NCBI GenBank assembly: GCA_029287595.1
Contig: JARFQU010000039.1
Location: 1 to 40,182, forward strand
Source of the DNA: Halioglobus sp.
GTDB taxonomy: Bacteria > Pseudomonadota > Gammaproteobacteria > Pseudomonadales > Halieaceae
DNA length: 40,182 nt
Direction of reading: 5' to 3'
The notes beneath the pieces are model-generated. The model was not told where the DNA came from. It ran no database searches and saw only the letters and a program-made list of their open reading frames with translations. This document shows, piece by piece, positions 16,469-26,280 of the stretch; position 1 is the first letter of the stretch, and every line of letters begins with the position of its first letter. Made by a program: the position numbers and the translations under genes.

Positions 16469-17659
16469 TCAGACCATGTTGCTGATGGCGACATCGGGGT
16501 TGACGTCCGCCTCATAGTCAACACCGTCGACTTCAAAGCCGAACAGCTGCAGGAACTCGCGCTTGTAGCCGTCAAAGTCGGACAGGGTCTTGAGGTTATC
16601 CGTGTTGATCTCGTCCCACAGATCCGCCACGGCAGCCTGTATCGCCGGATCCAGTTCCTTGCGATCAGCGCGCAACCGCCCCTCCTCGTCGAGATAGGGG
16701 CTGTCGTTATACAGGGAATCCCGAAACAGGCCATCCACCTGCTCGATACAACCCTCGTGTATACCCTGCTCTTTCATAACCTTGAACAGCAGTGCCAGGT
16801 AAATCGGCATGGCCGGGATCGCCGCGCTGGCCTGGGTGACCACGGCCTTGAGTACCGAAACCCTGGCATCTCCGCCCTTTTTCGCCAGGCGCTGGCGAAT
16901 ATCCACCACGCGCTTGTCCAGGTCTTTCTTGGCCGCACCGATAGTGCCGTGCCAGTAGATGTCCCAGGTCAGCTTTTCGCCTATATACGTGTAGGCGGTG
17001 GTCCTGGCGCCATCGGCCAATACCCCGGCCTCGTCCAGGGCGTCGATCCACATCTGCCAGTCCTCACCACCCATTACCGCAACCGTATTGTCGATGTCCT
17101 CCTGACTGGCCGCTTCAATGTGAAAATCCTGCACCTCTTCCTTATCCGTATTCACGCCCTTCTGCACAGTGTCACCGCCAATCGGCTTGAGGGTGGAATT
17201 GTGTATCACACCCGTTACGGGGTGCTGCCGGCGAGGCGAGGCCAGACTGTAGACCACCAGGTCCACCTGCCCCAGGTCCGCCTTGATGGTGTCGATCGTC
17301 TTTTGTTTGATCTCGTCTGAGAAGGCATCGCCATTGATGCTCTTGGCATAGAGACCCTCCTGTTCTGCATACTTGTGAAAAGCCGCGGAGTTGTACCACC
17401 CCGCCGTGCCGGGTTTCTTTTCGCTGCCCTCTTTCTCGAAAAAGATTCCCAGGGTATCCGCACCGGCGCCAAATGCCGCCGTAATCCGGGAGGCCAGGCC
17501 GTATCCCGTGGAAGCGCCAATCACCAGCACCTTTTTCGGGCCGTTCTCGATGGGACCGTTGGATTTCACATAGTCGATCTGCCTTTTGACATTCGCTTCG
17601 CAGCCAACCGGGTGAGTAGTAATACAGAGAAATCCGCGCACGCGTGGTTTGATGATCAT
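16469..17659 (-). CDS. fabV: FabV, NADH-dependent trans-2-enoyl-ACP/CoA reductase
   Basis: A 396-residue FabV. The family start [10 protein letters not shown] places initiation at the ATG 17657-17659, not at the more upstream in-frame start at 17713; AGGA lies about ten bases before it. The Rossmann motif [11 protein letters not shown] (48-58) and the Y235-X8-K244 catalytic pair are present at the canonical numbering. FabV performs the last reduction in fatty acid elongation and is the triclosan-tolerant alternative to FabI in many gammaproteobacteria. It is divergent from miaE and leads the fabV-MBL pair. Confidence 0.95.
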   Translation of the reverse strand: MIIKPRVRGFLCITTHPVGCEANVKRQIDYVKSNGPIENGPKKVLVIGASTGYGLASRITAAFGAGADTLGIFFEKEGSEKKPGTAGWYNSAAFHKYAEQEGLYAKSINGDAFSDEIKQKTIDTIKADLGQVDLVVYSLASPRRQHPVTGVIHNSTLKPIGGDTVQKGVNTDKEEVQDFHIEAASQEDIDNTVAVMGGEDWQMWIDALDEAGVLADGARTTAYTYIGEKLTWDIYWHGTIGAAKKDLDKRVVDIRQRLAKKGGDARVSVLKAVVTQASAAIPAMPIYLALLFKVMKEQGIHEGCIEQVDGLFRDSLYNDSPYLDEEGRLRADRKELDPAIQAAVADLWDEINTDNLKTLSDFDGYKREFLQLFGFEVDGVDYEADVNPDVAISNMV

Positions 17660-17729
17660 GGGTTCTGGGTCCTGATTAGCGTCAAATGATGCGCGCTGGA
17701 ATTTCGGTGCCACCCCGGCGCGACTAGCG

Positions 17730-17757
17730 AGTTTAGCATATCGTTAGCGCCCTGAAA
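17730..17757 (-). promoter_or_regulatory. Candidate fabV promoter
   Basis: On the minus strand TTTCAG (complement of 17752-17757) and TAAACT (complement of 17730-17735) are separated by 16 bases, about 70 bases upstream of the fabV ATG. Both hexamers match the sigma-70 consensus only partly. The 190-base gap 17660-17849 separates divergent fabV and miaE and must contain promoters for both; no clear miaE promoter was identified. Confidence 0.3.
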
Positions 17758-17849
17758 CAACCGCCGCTTGTGCCATTGCAGCAGCCGTCTTGTGTTCGCT
17801 GTGTACATACAGTTCAATAGCCTCCCCAGCGCAACGATCACAGCCCGAC

Positions 17850-18428
17850 ATGCCAGATTCCCCTTTACGCTTTGCCACCCCCGGCGCCTGGACCGACGCG
17901 GTGATGGCAGACTTTGACAGCTTTCTGCTGGATCATGCCGCGGCCGAAAAAAAAGCCTCGGGAATGGCTATTTCCATGCTCTCACACTACCCGGACCGGG
18001 TAGACCTGGTTACCGCCATGGCCGACCTGGCGGTGGAAGAACTGACCCACTACCGCGAGGTGGTGAAGTGGATTCACCGCCGCGGCCTGGTAACTGCCGC
18101 TGACCGCAAGGATCCCTACGTGCTGGCCTTTCGCAAGGCCATCCGCCAGGGCAGCGACGTATACCTGCTGGATCGCCTGCTGACCGCCAGCATCATAGAA
18201 GCCAGGGGTGCGGAGCGCTTCGCGCTGGTAGCCAACGCCCTGGAAACCGGAGCGATGAAAAAATTCTACCAGTCCATCGCCCGCTCGGAGGAGCGTCATT
18301 ACGAGTTATTCCTGGAACTGGCGGAGCACTACCTGGAGCCTGGAATGGTGCAACAAAGGTGGGATGAACTACTCGACATCGAAGCGGATATCGTACAGGC
18401 ACTGCCCATCAGGGCAGCGCTGCACTGA
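17850..18428 (+). CDS. miaE: MiaE, tRNA-(ms2io6A)-hydroxylase
   Basis: A 192-residue MiaE starting MPDSPLRFATPGAW; the frame is open to 17790 but the added residues are not family-like. MiaE is a carboxylate-bridged diiron monooxygenase that hydroxylates the isopentenyl group of ms2i6A at tRNA position 37. Ferritin-like metal-binding segments are visible: AAAEKKASGMA, EELTHYREV, ASIIEARGAERF and SEERHYELFLELA. The stop overlaps the next start (TGATG), so the following glycosyltransferase-like gene is coupled to it. Confidence 0.92.
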   Translation: MPDSPLRFATPGAWTDAVMADFDSFLLDHAAAEKKASGMAISMLSHYPDRVDLVTAMADLAVEELTHYREVVKWIHRRGLVTAADRKDPYVLAFRKAIRQGSDVYLLDRLLTASIIEARGAERFALVANALETGAMKKFYQSIARSEERHYELFLELAEHYLEPGMVQQRWDELLDIEADIVQALPIRAALH

Positions 18429-19756
18429 TGCCCGATAGCGTCGCCGGGCGGCGCTACGCGCAGCGGCACATAGAGGCGGGCCTGCCGCAATTGAACTGCC
18501 CACAAGGGCAGTGGCGACAGGTACTGGTTATTCCCGCTTACCGCGAGCCCCCCGAACTATTGCAACGCCTGTCCTCACTGGCAGCACAGGCAAGCCACTG
18601 CCTGTTCATACTGGTACTGAACCGCCCCGACTCGGACCCCGATACCCAGGCCAATGAGGCGTTGCGCAACGCTGCCCATGCGCTGCATCCGGCGAGCATG
18701 GATACGGCAATTTCCAGCTGTTACCTGCTCCCACCCTCGAGCTGCCTGTTCCTGTACGACACGGAGCGGGAACTGGGGCCACTGCCGGCGGGCCAGGGGG
18801 TGGGCCTGGCGCGCAAAATCGGCTGTGATATCGCCTGGCAATGGCAGCAGAACGGCGCTATCGCCGGCAACTGGATTTGCAGCAGTGATGCCGACGCCCT
18901 GCTACCGCACGACTATTTTCAGCGCCTCAATGACTGTCCCGAAACAGCGGTTGCTGCCACCTATCCTTTCTACCATGCGGCTGGACCCGACCCGCTATGT
19001 AACGAGGCCACGGCCCTGTATGAGCTGCGCCTGCACCACTATGTACTGGGCCTGCAGTATGCGGGTTCGCCCTACGCCCACCACAGCCTGGGCAGTTGCC
19101 TGGCGGTACGCGCGCAAGCCTATGCCCAGGTACGCGGTTTTCCCCGGCGCGCCGGCGGCGAAGATTTTTACCTGCTGAACAAGCTCGCCAAACTCGGCCC
19201 CATTACTCACCTGGCGGGTGAATGTATCCAACTGCAGTCGCGCATGTCTCAGCGGGTGCCCTTTGGCACCGGACCGGCGGTCATGCAGATCGCCGCGGCC
19301 GGAACACTGGAGGATGCGGCGCTTTTTTATCACCCGGCCTGTTTTGTCGCATTGCGCGCTGTGCTCGCCACCGCGACACAACTCCAACAGGCAAGCGATG
19401 CCGACTGCATATCGCTGCTACGCGAACAGGGAATTCCCGACGCGTTGGCGCAGTTGAGTAACAAGACCTTGTGTGAAATGGGATGGCTGCAGGCGCTGCA
19501 ACACTGCAGGCGGCAGGGAAAAACAAGGGAGCAGTACCTGCGCCAGTTCCACCAGTGGTTTGATGCCTTTCGCACCTTGAAATTTATTCACGCGCTGCGT
19601 GATGATGCACTACCGCAACAGTCTTTACAGGGCCTGGCTGCACTGCAGCCGCTACTGTGGCCCGGTGCATCGGGGAGCGAATGCGATGTGCAGGCCCTGC
19701 TCTGCAGCATCCGCAATGAGTGGCACTGGACTACGCTTAATCGGGCGCGTTGCTGA
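18428..19756 (+). CDS. Unassigned GT-A-fold glycosyltransferase-like protein
   Basis: A 442-residue soluble protein, not recognised as a named family. The N-terminus has [13 protein letters not shown] (32-44), the opening strand of GT2-type enzymes; SSDADALLP (152-160) supplies a D-x-D-like pair D154/D156; [15 protein letters not shown] resembles the GT2 acceptor-side E-D motif. No signal peptide or membrane helix is evident. It starts within the miaE stop and ends with a 20-base convergent overlap with the glucosylglycerate phosphorylase gene. A role in a glucoside-type solute or a cell-surface sugar is possible, but there is no direct evidence. Confidence 0.7.
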   Translation: MPDSVAGRRYAQRHIEAGLPQLNCPQGQWRQVLVIPAYREPPELLQRLSSLAAQASHCLFILVLNRPDSDPDTQANEALRNAAHALHPASMDTAISSCYLLPPSSCLFLYDTERELGPLPAGQGVGLARKIGCDIAWQWQQNGAIAGNWICSSDADALLPHDYFQRLNDCPETAVAATYPFYHAAGPDPLCNEATALYELRLHHYVLGLQYAGSPYAHHSLGSCLAVRAQAYAQVRGFPRRAGGEDFYLLNKLAKLGPITHLAGECIQLQSRMSQRVPFGTGPAVMQIAAAGTLEDAALFYHPACFVALRAVLATATQLQQASDADCISLLREQGIPDALAQLSNKTLCEMGWLQALQHCRRQGKTREQYLRQFHQWFDAFRTLKFIHALRDDALPQQSLQGLAALQPLLWPGASGSECDVQALLCSIRNEWHWTTLNRARC

Positions 19757-21497
19757 TCCACAGGGTCTGGTAAGGCTGCAGTTCCACTACCTGGTCGCGA
19801 GACACGAAGGCCTCTTTGCTGATCAGGTCAGTCCATTCCTGAGTATCGATCAGGTTGATTGCCTCCAGTGCCATGGGTTGTACCTGCGCCGTCACGTTAG
19901 TGATGCAGAAAATACTCTGGCGACGGTCCATGCTCTGGCGCCAGAAACCGAACAGGCTATTCCCCAGGTGCAGGGTAAACTGCGTGGCATTGGGATGAAA
20001 AGCGGCCTGCCGGCGCCGGATCGCCAACAGGTCCTTGATCCTGTTAAAGACCTGGCTGTGACTGGATTCGGGTTGCGCCAGCAGCGCAGTGAGGGCATCG
20101 TAGTCCCACTGGTGGCGATTGATAGCGCGGTAATGCCCGGCATTCTCCACGCGATCATAGTCGTTGCGCGTACCCACGAGACTGTGAATATAGATTCCGG
20201 GGATGCCTTCCAGCCCCAGCATGATGGCGTGCACGCAGACAAAGCGATCCACTGCCCAGGTATCCGGCCCCGATACCGTACCCTGCAGGGCATCAAACAG
20301 GGAAATATTAATCTCGTAGGGCTTGCGCTCGCCATTCTCCAGGGCGCGGTAGGATACATTCCCACCAAAATGCTCCATGGTGGCTACCAGGGTGGCCAGC
20401 TCTTCTTCCGATAACAGACCCTCAGCAGGACGCAAGCCTATGCCGTCATGGGAGGCAATGAAATTGAAGTAGGCCGTGCCGTTTTGTGCCGGCGGCATAC
20501 TCATCATCCAGTGCTTCAGATAGGTACAATCACCGGTGACCAGGGCATTGACCAGCAATGGTGGCAGGGAGAAGTTGTACACACAGTGCGCCTCATTCGC
20601 GTTGCCAAAGTAAGAGAGGTTTTCCCGGTTGGGAATATTGGTTTCTGTGATCAACAACGCTTCAGGGTCGACATGCTCCACCAGGGTGCGCATCAGCCTG
20701 ACGATTTCATGGGTTTCCTCCAGGTTGAGACAGGTGGTACCCGGAATTTTCCACAGGAAAGCCACTGCATCGAGGCGAAATATCTTCACGCCGTGATCCA
20801 TATACTGTCGCACGATGGACACGAACTGCTTCAATACTTCCGGGTTACGGAAATCCAGGTCTACCTGGTCGTGACTGAAGGTGCACCACACGTATTGTGT
20901 GCCCTCTTCAGTCTGCACCTCACGCAGCAGCTCGGACGTGCGCGGACGCACCACCTGGCTGAGGTCATCCTCCGGGGAGGCCGTATAGAAATACCCCTGT
21001 CCGGGTGAGCGACCCTTGATGAAATTATCAAACCACAGGCTGCGTCCGGAGCAGTGATTGATCACCAGATCTGCCATCAACTGGTAATCGCGGCCTATGG
21101 CTTCGATATCATCCCAGTTCCCCAGCGCTTCATTGACACTGGAATAATCCAGCACCGCGAATCCATCATCGGAACTCCAGGGATAGAAGGGCAGAATATG
21201 CACCCCGCCCAATTCATCACCGGTGTAGGCGTCCAGGAACCGTTTCAGGGTCTGCAGCGGGCGCTCCCCTTCACACAATACGCTGTCCCCGTAGGTAATC
21301 ACTATGGCATCGCGCTGGTCCCAATGATTGATATATTGCTCGGGAGATTCCATGGAGTCATCCAGGTCCATCAACTCCAGCAACTCGTCCGCCAGGCCTT
21401 CGAGATTGGCCCCCAGAGGATTCTGGTGATAAATCGCATCCAGGTGCCGCTGCACCCGCTCCCTGAGCTGACCCTGCTGTTTTACTTTCTGTAACAT
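19737..21497 (-). CDS. GH13_18 phosphorylase, probably glucosylglycerate phosphorylase
   Basis: A 586-residue sucrose-phosphorylase-type enzyme. Catalytic residues are visible: nucleophile D243 in [12 protein letters not shown], acid/base E285 in LITETNIPN, and stabilising D351 in ASHDGIG. GH13_18 members split sucrose, glucosylglycerol or glucosylglycerate with phosphate. The operon also encodes GpgS, a GpgP-type phosphatase and a glycerate kinase, which favours glucosylglycerate phosphorylase (like E. coli YcjM), giving glucose 1-phosphate and glycerate. The stop lies 20 bases inside the convergent neighbour. Substrate is inferred from context; sucrose phosphorylase is the main alternative. 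Confidence 0.85.
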   Translation of the reverse strand: MLQKVKQQGQLRERVQRHLDAIYHQNPLGANLEGLADELLELMDLDDSMESPEQYINHWDQRDAIVITYGDSVLCEGERPLQTLKRFLDAYTGDELGGVHILPFYPWSSDDGFAVLDYSSVNEALGNWDDIEAIGRDYQLMADLVINHCSGRSLWFDNFIKGRSPGQGYFYTASPEDDLSQVVRPRTSELLREVQTEEGTQYVWCTFSHDQVDLDFRNPEVLKQFVSIVRQYMDHGVKIFRLDAVAFLWKIPGTTCLNLEETHEIVRLMRTLVEHVDPEALLITETNIPNRENLSYFGNANEAHCVYNFSLPPLLVNALVTGDCTYLKHWMMSMPPAQNGTAYFNFIASHDGIGLRPAEGLLSEEELATLVATMEHFGGNVSYRALENGERKPYEINISLFDALQGTVSGPDTWAVDRFVCVHAIMLGLEGIPGIYIHSLVGTRNDYDRVENAGHYRAINRHQWDYDALTALLAQPESSHSQVFNRIKDLLAIRRRQAAFHPNATQFTLHLGNSLFGFWRQSMDRRQSIFCITNVTAQVQPMALEAINLIDTQEWTDLISKEAFVSRDQVVELQPYQTLWISNAPD

Positions 21498-21513
21498 CGC
21501 TTTACATCCTGGG

Positions 21514-22740
21514 CTAGGCTGCGGAAAATTCCGCCTGGTCTGCCTCTACCGCCTCGAGTAGCTGTGGCAATATGTCCGGTACCGCACTGATAACCCGGTT
21601 CCAACTGGGGATGAAGGGGCGCTCCATAGGCCGGTCCAGAAACGCCTCGCCAGCCTTCATGATGTTCTCCGCAAACAGTTCCACCGCCTTTTCCTCGCCG
21701 TGGATATCCAGGGTCAAACCGTTCATCACCGCGTCGTTGTGGTAGGTCTCCACAAAGTCCAGGGCTATGCGGTAGTAAGTCGCCTTCAATGAACGAAAAG
21801 TCTCTGTGTTGAAAGTGACGCCGCGCGTGGCCAGCTTACGGAACAGTGCCTTGGCGATGTCTATGGACATCTTGGACAGTCCGCCGCTTTCATCCTCAGG
21901 AGATAACTCCTGGTGCTTGTGATCATAGACGTCCGCTATGTCCGCCTGACACAGACGATTATTGGCGTAATTGCGGTACATCTCGGACAGTACACCAATT
22001 TCCAGTCCCCAGTCGCTGGGAATCAAGATATCGTTCAACACGTCGCGACGGAAAGAAAACTCACCCGCCAGGGGATAGCGAAAACTGTCCATATAGTCCA
22101 GGTATTCCATGTCCCCCAGGGTCTTCATCAGCGCACGCAGCAGCGGTGTCACCAACAGGCGACTGACCCTGCCATTGATCTTACCGTCTGCCACCCTGGA
22201 GTAATAACCCTTGCAGAACTCGTAGTTGAAGCGCGGGTTGGCTACCGGGTAAATCAGGCGCGCCAGCAGACTCCTGTCGTAGGTGAGTATGTCGCAATCG
22301 TGCAGCGCTACCGACTCCGTATGGGCCGAGGCCAGGATATAGCCCATGCAGTACCAGACATTGCGCCCTTTACCCAACTCCCTGGGAGCCAGGTCGAGGT
22401 CCTGCAGTTGTTTGTCCAGCGCCTGCAAGCGCGGTCCGTCATTCCACAGCACGCGGTGGCGCTGCGGCAGGCGGGAAAAAAAACCCAGGGCTTGCCTATA
22501 CTGTTGTTTATCTGCCCGATCAAGGCCGATAACAATTTCGCTGAGATAAGGTACCTTGACCAACTCATCCAGGATGGCGGGCAATGCCTGTCCTTCCAGC
22601 TCCGAGTACAGGGAAGGCAGTATCAAGCCCATGGGCCGCACCTTGGAAAATCCCAGCAGCTCACTTTCCAACTCCTCAACAGGCCGGTCGGACAGTTTGT
22701 GCAAAGTGGTGATAATGCCGTTCTGGTAAAAATCGCCCAT
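21514..22740 (-). CDS. gpgS: Glucosyl-3-phosphoglycerate synthase
   Basis: A 408-residue retaining GT-A enzyme of family GT81. D148-C-D150 in [10 protein letters not shown] is the metal-binding D-x-D; GKGRNVWY (123-130) and [13 protein letters not shown] are typical of the family. GpgS joins a nucleotide-activated glucose to 3-phosphoglycerate, the first step to the compatible solute glucosylglycerate. It follows the phosphatase gene by 12 bases and precedes the phosphorylase by 16. Mannosyl-3-phosphoglycerate synthase is the related alternative, but the GH13_18 glucoside phosphorylase next door argues for glucose. Confidence 0.88.
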   Translation of the reverse strand: MGDFYQNGIITTLHKLSDRPVEELESELLGFSKVRPMGLILPSLYSELEGQALPAILDELVKVPYLSEIVIGLDRADKQQYRQALGFFSRLPQRHRVLWNDGPRLQALDKQLQDLDLAPRELGKGRNVWYCMGYILASAHTESVALHDCDILTYDRSLLARLIYPVANPRFNYEFCKGYYSRVADGKINGRVSRLLVTPLLRALMKTLGDMEYLDYMDSFRYPLAGEFSFRRDVLNDILIPSDWGLEIGVLSEMYRNYANNRLCQADIADVYDHKHQELSPEDESGGLSKMSIDIAKALFRKLATRGVTFNTETFRSLKATYYRIALDFVETYHNDAVMNGLTLDIHGEEKAVELFAENIMKAGEAFLDRPMERPFIPSWNRVISAVPDILPQLLEAVEADQAEFSAA

Positions 22741-22752
22741 AGCTTTGGAACC

Positions 22753-23610
22753 TCAATTCTCGCGGTTTCTTAACTGTTGCTGGTGCAGCCAGCTGGCCAC
22801 GCCCTGGGCCCAGCCCGCCGGCCCGTAATCAGCACTGCATATAATACCCTGCGTGCGCTGCAGCAGCGGAAGATCATGCACTGTTGAGCGGATCAAGAGG
22901 GCCGTCTCAGCCGCTTCCAGCATAGCGCAGTCGTTGCCACTGTCGCCCACGGCCAGATCATGGCAGGGCCGATCGGGCTGTTGCAGCTGATAGACCTGCC
23001 GCAACCAACGCAACGCACTGCCCTTGTCGCAGTCACCGCACACACTGAGAAAACGGCCGCCCTGCAACACCCGCGCGCCCCCATCATGCAGGCCCTGTAA
23101 AAATGCCTCTTTCCTATTCGGCTCATCGCCAAACCATTTCACAGGCTCGCTGTACTCCCGCGAATTGGCCTCCGCGGCGCGCTCCCGGGGCAGGTTGGTC
23201 ATGCGCATGATGCCCTCTATGCCGGCGCGATGAAAATAGTCGAAATCGCCGGAAAACTGTTCCTCCAGGTCGCGCAGTAATTCCAACCACTGGCTCCTGG
23301 GTGGACTCATCTCGCACACCCAGTAGCCATCGCGCTCCACGGTAGCTGGCGGCTGGACATCGAAATAGCCTACGGGAATAAATATCGCCGCACCATTTTC
23401 CACGATAAACGGGTGTTCATTGCCCAGTTCCGTGCGCAGGCGTTCGATCTCCAGGCGGGTTTTGCTGCTGGCCGGGATCACGGGTATCCCCCGCATTTCC
23501 AGTTCGCGCAGCTGAGGCAGCGCATCCTGGTAGCTGTAGCTGTGGTGATCCAGCAGCGAACCATCGAGGTCGGTGAATACCAGGTAGCGGGTAGCCTCGG
23601 CGCTATTCAC
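22753..23610 (-). CDS. gpgP: Glucosyl-3-phosphoglycerate phosphatase (MpgP-like HAD)
   Basis: A 285-residue HAD-superfamily phosphatase of the mannosyl-3-phosphoglycerate phosphatase group. Motif I is FTDLDGSLLD with nucleophile D14 and D16; motif II is PASSKTR; motif IV is VGDSGND. These enzymes accept both mannosyl- and glucosyl-phosphoglycerate; neighbouring gpgS indicates the latter. The start is GTG at 23608-23610, eight bases inside the end of the kinase gene; no in-frame ATG exists before motif I, which fixes the choice. Confidence 0.85.
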   Translation of the reverse strand: MNSAEATRYLVFTDLDGSLLDHHSYSYQDALPQLRELEMRGIPVIPASSKTRLEIERLRTELGNEHPFIVENGAAIFIPVGYFDVQPPATVERDGYWVCEMSPPRSQWLELLRDLEEQFSGDFDYFHRAGIEGIMRMTNLPRERAAEANSREYSEPVKWFGDEPNRKEAFLQGLHDGGARVLQGGRFLSVCGDCDKGSALRWLRQVYQLQQPDRPCHDLAVGDSGNDCAMLEAAETALLIRSTVHDLPLLQRTQGIICSADYGPAGWAQGVASWLHQQQLRNREN

Positions 23611-24502
23611 TGCCAGGGCTCTCGCAATGACGATGACGGGTTACCTGGCGCGCCTCATCCAGCTGGTAGAAATCGTGTACCCGCGAAGGTAACTGCGCCA
23701 GGCAGTGCCGCGTTATACGCTCGTAAAACTGGATAAAACGCGCCACCTGGGAAGCATTCATGATGCCCTCCCCCCGGCTATGCTCTGCCAGTTTCTGCTC
23801 CTGTTCCAGACGCCAGCGATAGACGCAGTCAAAGGAAGGTGCGCCCAGCATGACCCATTGATCCACGAGTTGGTACATTGGCTCGAATTCCCGCGACAAT
23901 ACCTCATTCACATAATGTCGCCACTCCCCCCGGGGATCTTCCCGGGCCTCCAGGGCATTGACCGGCGCTGCAAGTTCCGCCTCGGTTTGCGCCTGCGCAC
24001 CCAGGCACCACCCTTCCAGCAACACGATATCCACACCCTCTGTAATCTCATCCCAGGCCGCGCGCGGCACACGGTCGTCCACCGACTTGTCGAAGCGGGG
24101 GACCTTCAGTGAGCCGGGCTCTGCTGCCAGCAGCGTGGCCAGGGTCTGTCGCAGTAACATCATGTCGTGTGTACCCGGGACCCCACGTGTAGCCAGCAGC
24201 GGATGGATCCGGGCTGCGAGACCCTCGCGCTCGGCACGGGTCAGGTAGAAGTCATCCAGGGACAGGGACAGCACATGCAGGCCAGCGTGCTCTTCCAAAA
24301 AGCAGCGCAGGTAGTCACAAACCGTGGTCTTACCGGAGCCCTGGGAACCATTGAAGGCGACCAGCAGGGGACGCCCCGCACTATTTTGGTGCGCAGCGAG
24401 ACCCTCTGCCAGTGGCATGAACCATTGCTGTGCATAGGACAGGTAGGATTCCGGCAAGCGATGCCGCCGGAGAAAGGCCTGCTGCCAGTGTGGCGACCCC
24501 AT
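23603..24502 (-). CDS. D-glycerate kinase (P-loop, GLYK type)
   Basis: A 299-residue P-loop kinase with Walker A GSQGSGKT (52-59), the LSLDDFYLTRAER segment and a Walker B-like VLLEGWCLGAQ. These features match the eukaryotic-type D-glycerate 3-kinase family (plant GLYK, E. coli YggC relatives). ATG at 24502 has AGGAG 12 bases upstream; a TTG at 24523 is an alternative. It is the first gene of the glucosylglycerate set and would convert glycerate released by the phosphorylase to 3-phosphoglycerate, the acceptor of GpgS. It lies about 106 bases after the aceF stop without a convincing terminator. Confidence 0.82.
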   Translation of the reverse strand: MGSPHWQQAFLRRHRLPESYLSYAQQWFMPLAEGLAAHQNSAGRPLLVAFNGSQGSGKTTVCDYLRCFLEEHAGLHVLSLSLDDFYLTRAEREGLAARIHPLLATRGVPGTHDMMLLRQTLATLLAAEPGSLKVPRFDKSVDDRVPRAAWDEITEGVDIVLLEGWCLGAQAQTEAELAAPVNALEAREDPRGEWRHYVNEVLSREFEPMYQLVDQWVMLGAPSFDCVYRWRLEQEQKLAEHSRGEGIMNASQVARFIQFYERITRHCLAQLPSRVHDFYQLDEARQVTRHRHCESPGSE

Positions 24503-24608
24503 TGCTAGTGATATCTCCTGCAAATCCGATCCCGGAAGAAACTGTCACCAATGCACAGAGCAGAAAACGTGCCAATCGCCCCCGGCGTAACGATTGCAAT
24601 CCTATCCG

Positions 24609-26264
24609 TTACATCACCAACTGGCGAATATCACCCAGCAACGCCAGTAACCGGGCAAAAAAGCGTCCTCCGTCTCCGCCATTGATGACCCGGTGGTCAT
24701 AAGACAGTGCGAGGGGTAACATTTTACGCGGCACGAAGGCTTGCCCATCCCATACCGGGCGCATTGAGGCCCGGGACACACCCAGAATGCCCACTTCCGG
24801 TGCATTGACGATGGGGGTAAAACCATTGCCGCCGATATTGCCCAGGCTGGAAATGGTAAAGCAGCCGCCCTGCATCTCTCCCGGGGTCAGCTTGCGCTCG
24901 CGCGCTTTCGCTGAAAGGTTCAGCACCTCCTCAGCCAATTGCCATATGGTTTTCTGGTCTACATCCCGGATCACCGGCACGACCAGCCCGGCGGGCGTAT
25001 CCACCGCCATACCGATATGCAGGTATTTCTTGTACACCAGCTGTTCCCCTGCGGCGGCCAGTGAAGTGCAGAATTTGGGGTTATCGCGCAGGGCCACCGC
25101 GCAGGCCTTCAACAGGAACGGCATGGGGGTAAGCCGGGTACCGCGCTGCTCCGCCTCTGCCTTGAGTGATGCGCGGAACGCCTCCAACTCAGTGATATCG
25201 GCCTCGTCAAACTGGGTAACATGGGGCACATTGAGCCAGCTGCGCTGCATATTGGCTGCCGTGAGTTTATCCAGCTTGCTGCGCTCGGTGACCTCTACTT
25301 CGCCGAAAGCGGAGAAATCCACCTCGGGAATCTGTGGTAGTGCACCGCCCTGGGCTGCCCCGGTACTGGACTGACCACGCAGGGACTGCTGCACGAATTG
25401 CTGCAGATCTTCCTTCAACACCCTGCCGCGGGGTCCAGAGCCAGTCACTAGCCCCAGATCGACACCAAATTCCCTTGCCAGTTTGCGCACCGCTGGCCCG
25501 GCATAAACGCCGGCGGCGGAGTCTGTGCCGGCTGGAGTTGCGGGGGCAGCAACCGCGGCCTGGCTTGTCGGCGGCGCAGCAGCTGCCTGCGCAGGTGCAG
25601 GCATCTCTGGGGGCGCGGCTGCGGATGCTGGCTCAGTGGCCGGTGCAGGCGTGGGTGCAGCAGGCGCCACGCCACGCATTACTAACAGTTCATCACCCTG
25701 CCGGACGCTATCACCCTCACCGACCAGCAACTTGAGGACTTCCCCCGCTGCGGGTGCAGGGACCTCCATTGAGGCCTTGTCCGATTCCAATACCACCAGC
25801 GAATCGCCCTCTGCCACGCTGTCGCCGGGCTGCACACAAATCTCTATCAGCTCCACCGCCTCATCCGTGCCAATATCCGGTACGGCAACGGTCTGCTCTG
25901 CACTGCTCGCCGGCGCCGACTGGGGCTCACTCGGGGGGGCTTCCTGCTGCGGCGCCTCTGTCCGGGGCTGCTCCTGAGGTTGTGCGGGTATTTCGGGCTC
26001 CGATGATGCAGCGGGCTCCTCCACACCGGCAGTTTCAATAATTGCGATAGGCGCGCCTTCTGCCAGTTGCTGCCCCTCGCCCACCAATAATTCCACCAGT
26101 GTTCCCGCCACACTGGATGGTATCTCCATGGACGCCTTGTCCGACTCCAGCACGATAAGACTCTGGTCCAGGGCTATTTCATCACCCACCGCTACCAGCA
26201 GTTCGATCACCTCAGCGCCTTCGGCGCCACCAATATCCGGTACAGTTACCTGTTCTTTGGCCAC
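24609..26264 (-). CDS. aceF: Pyruvate dehydrogenase E2, dihydrolipoyl acetyltransferase
   Basis: A 551-residue E2 subunit. Two lipoyl domains carry lipoylated lysines K43 and K163, each in ESDKASME. Pro/Ala/Gln-rich linkers follow (about 81-122 and 199-250), then the peripheral subunit-binding domain near 254-290, and the catalytic acetyltransferase domain with H524 in [12 protein letters not shown]. Start is GTG at 26262-26264 behind an AAGGAAA Shine-Dalgarno. It follows aceE by 16 bases. E. coli AceF has three lipoyl domains; two is common elsewhere. Confidence 0.96.
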   Translation of the reverse strand: MAKEQVTVPDIGGAEGAEVIELLVAVGDEIALDQSLIVLESDKASMEIPSSVAGTLVELLVGEGQQLAEGAPIAIIETAGVEEPAASSEPEIPAQPQEQPRTEAPQQEAPPSEPQSAPASSAEQTVAVPDIGTDEAVELIEICVQPGDSVAEGDSLVVLESDKASMEVPAPAAGEVLKLLVGEGDSVRQGDELLVMRGVAPAAPTPAPATEPASAAAPPEMPAPAQAAAAPPTSQAAVAAPATPAGTDSAAGVYAGPAVRKLAREFGVDLGLVTGSGPRGRVLKEDLQQFVQQSLRGQSSTGAAQGGALPQIPEVDFSAFGEVEVTERSKLDKLTAANMQRSWLNVPHVTQFDEADITELEAFRASLKAEAEQRGTRLTPMPFLLKACAVALRDNPKFCTSLAAAGEQLVYKKYLHIGMAVDTPAGLVVPVIRDVDQKTIWQLAEEVLNLSAKARERKLTPGEMQGGCFTISSLGNIGGNGFTPIVNAPEVGILGVSRASMRPVWDGQAFVPRKMLPLALSYDHRVINGGDGGRFFARLLALLGDIRQLVM

Positions 26265-26280
26265 GTCTATTTCCTTATTT

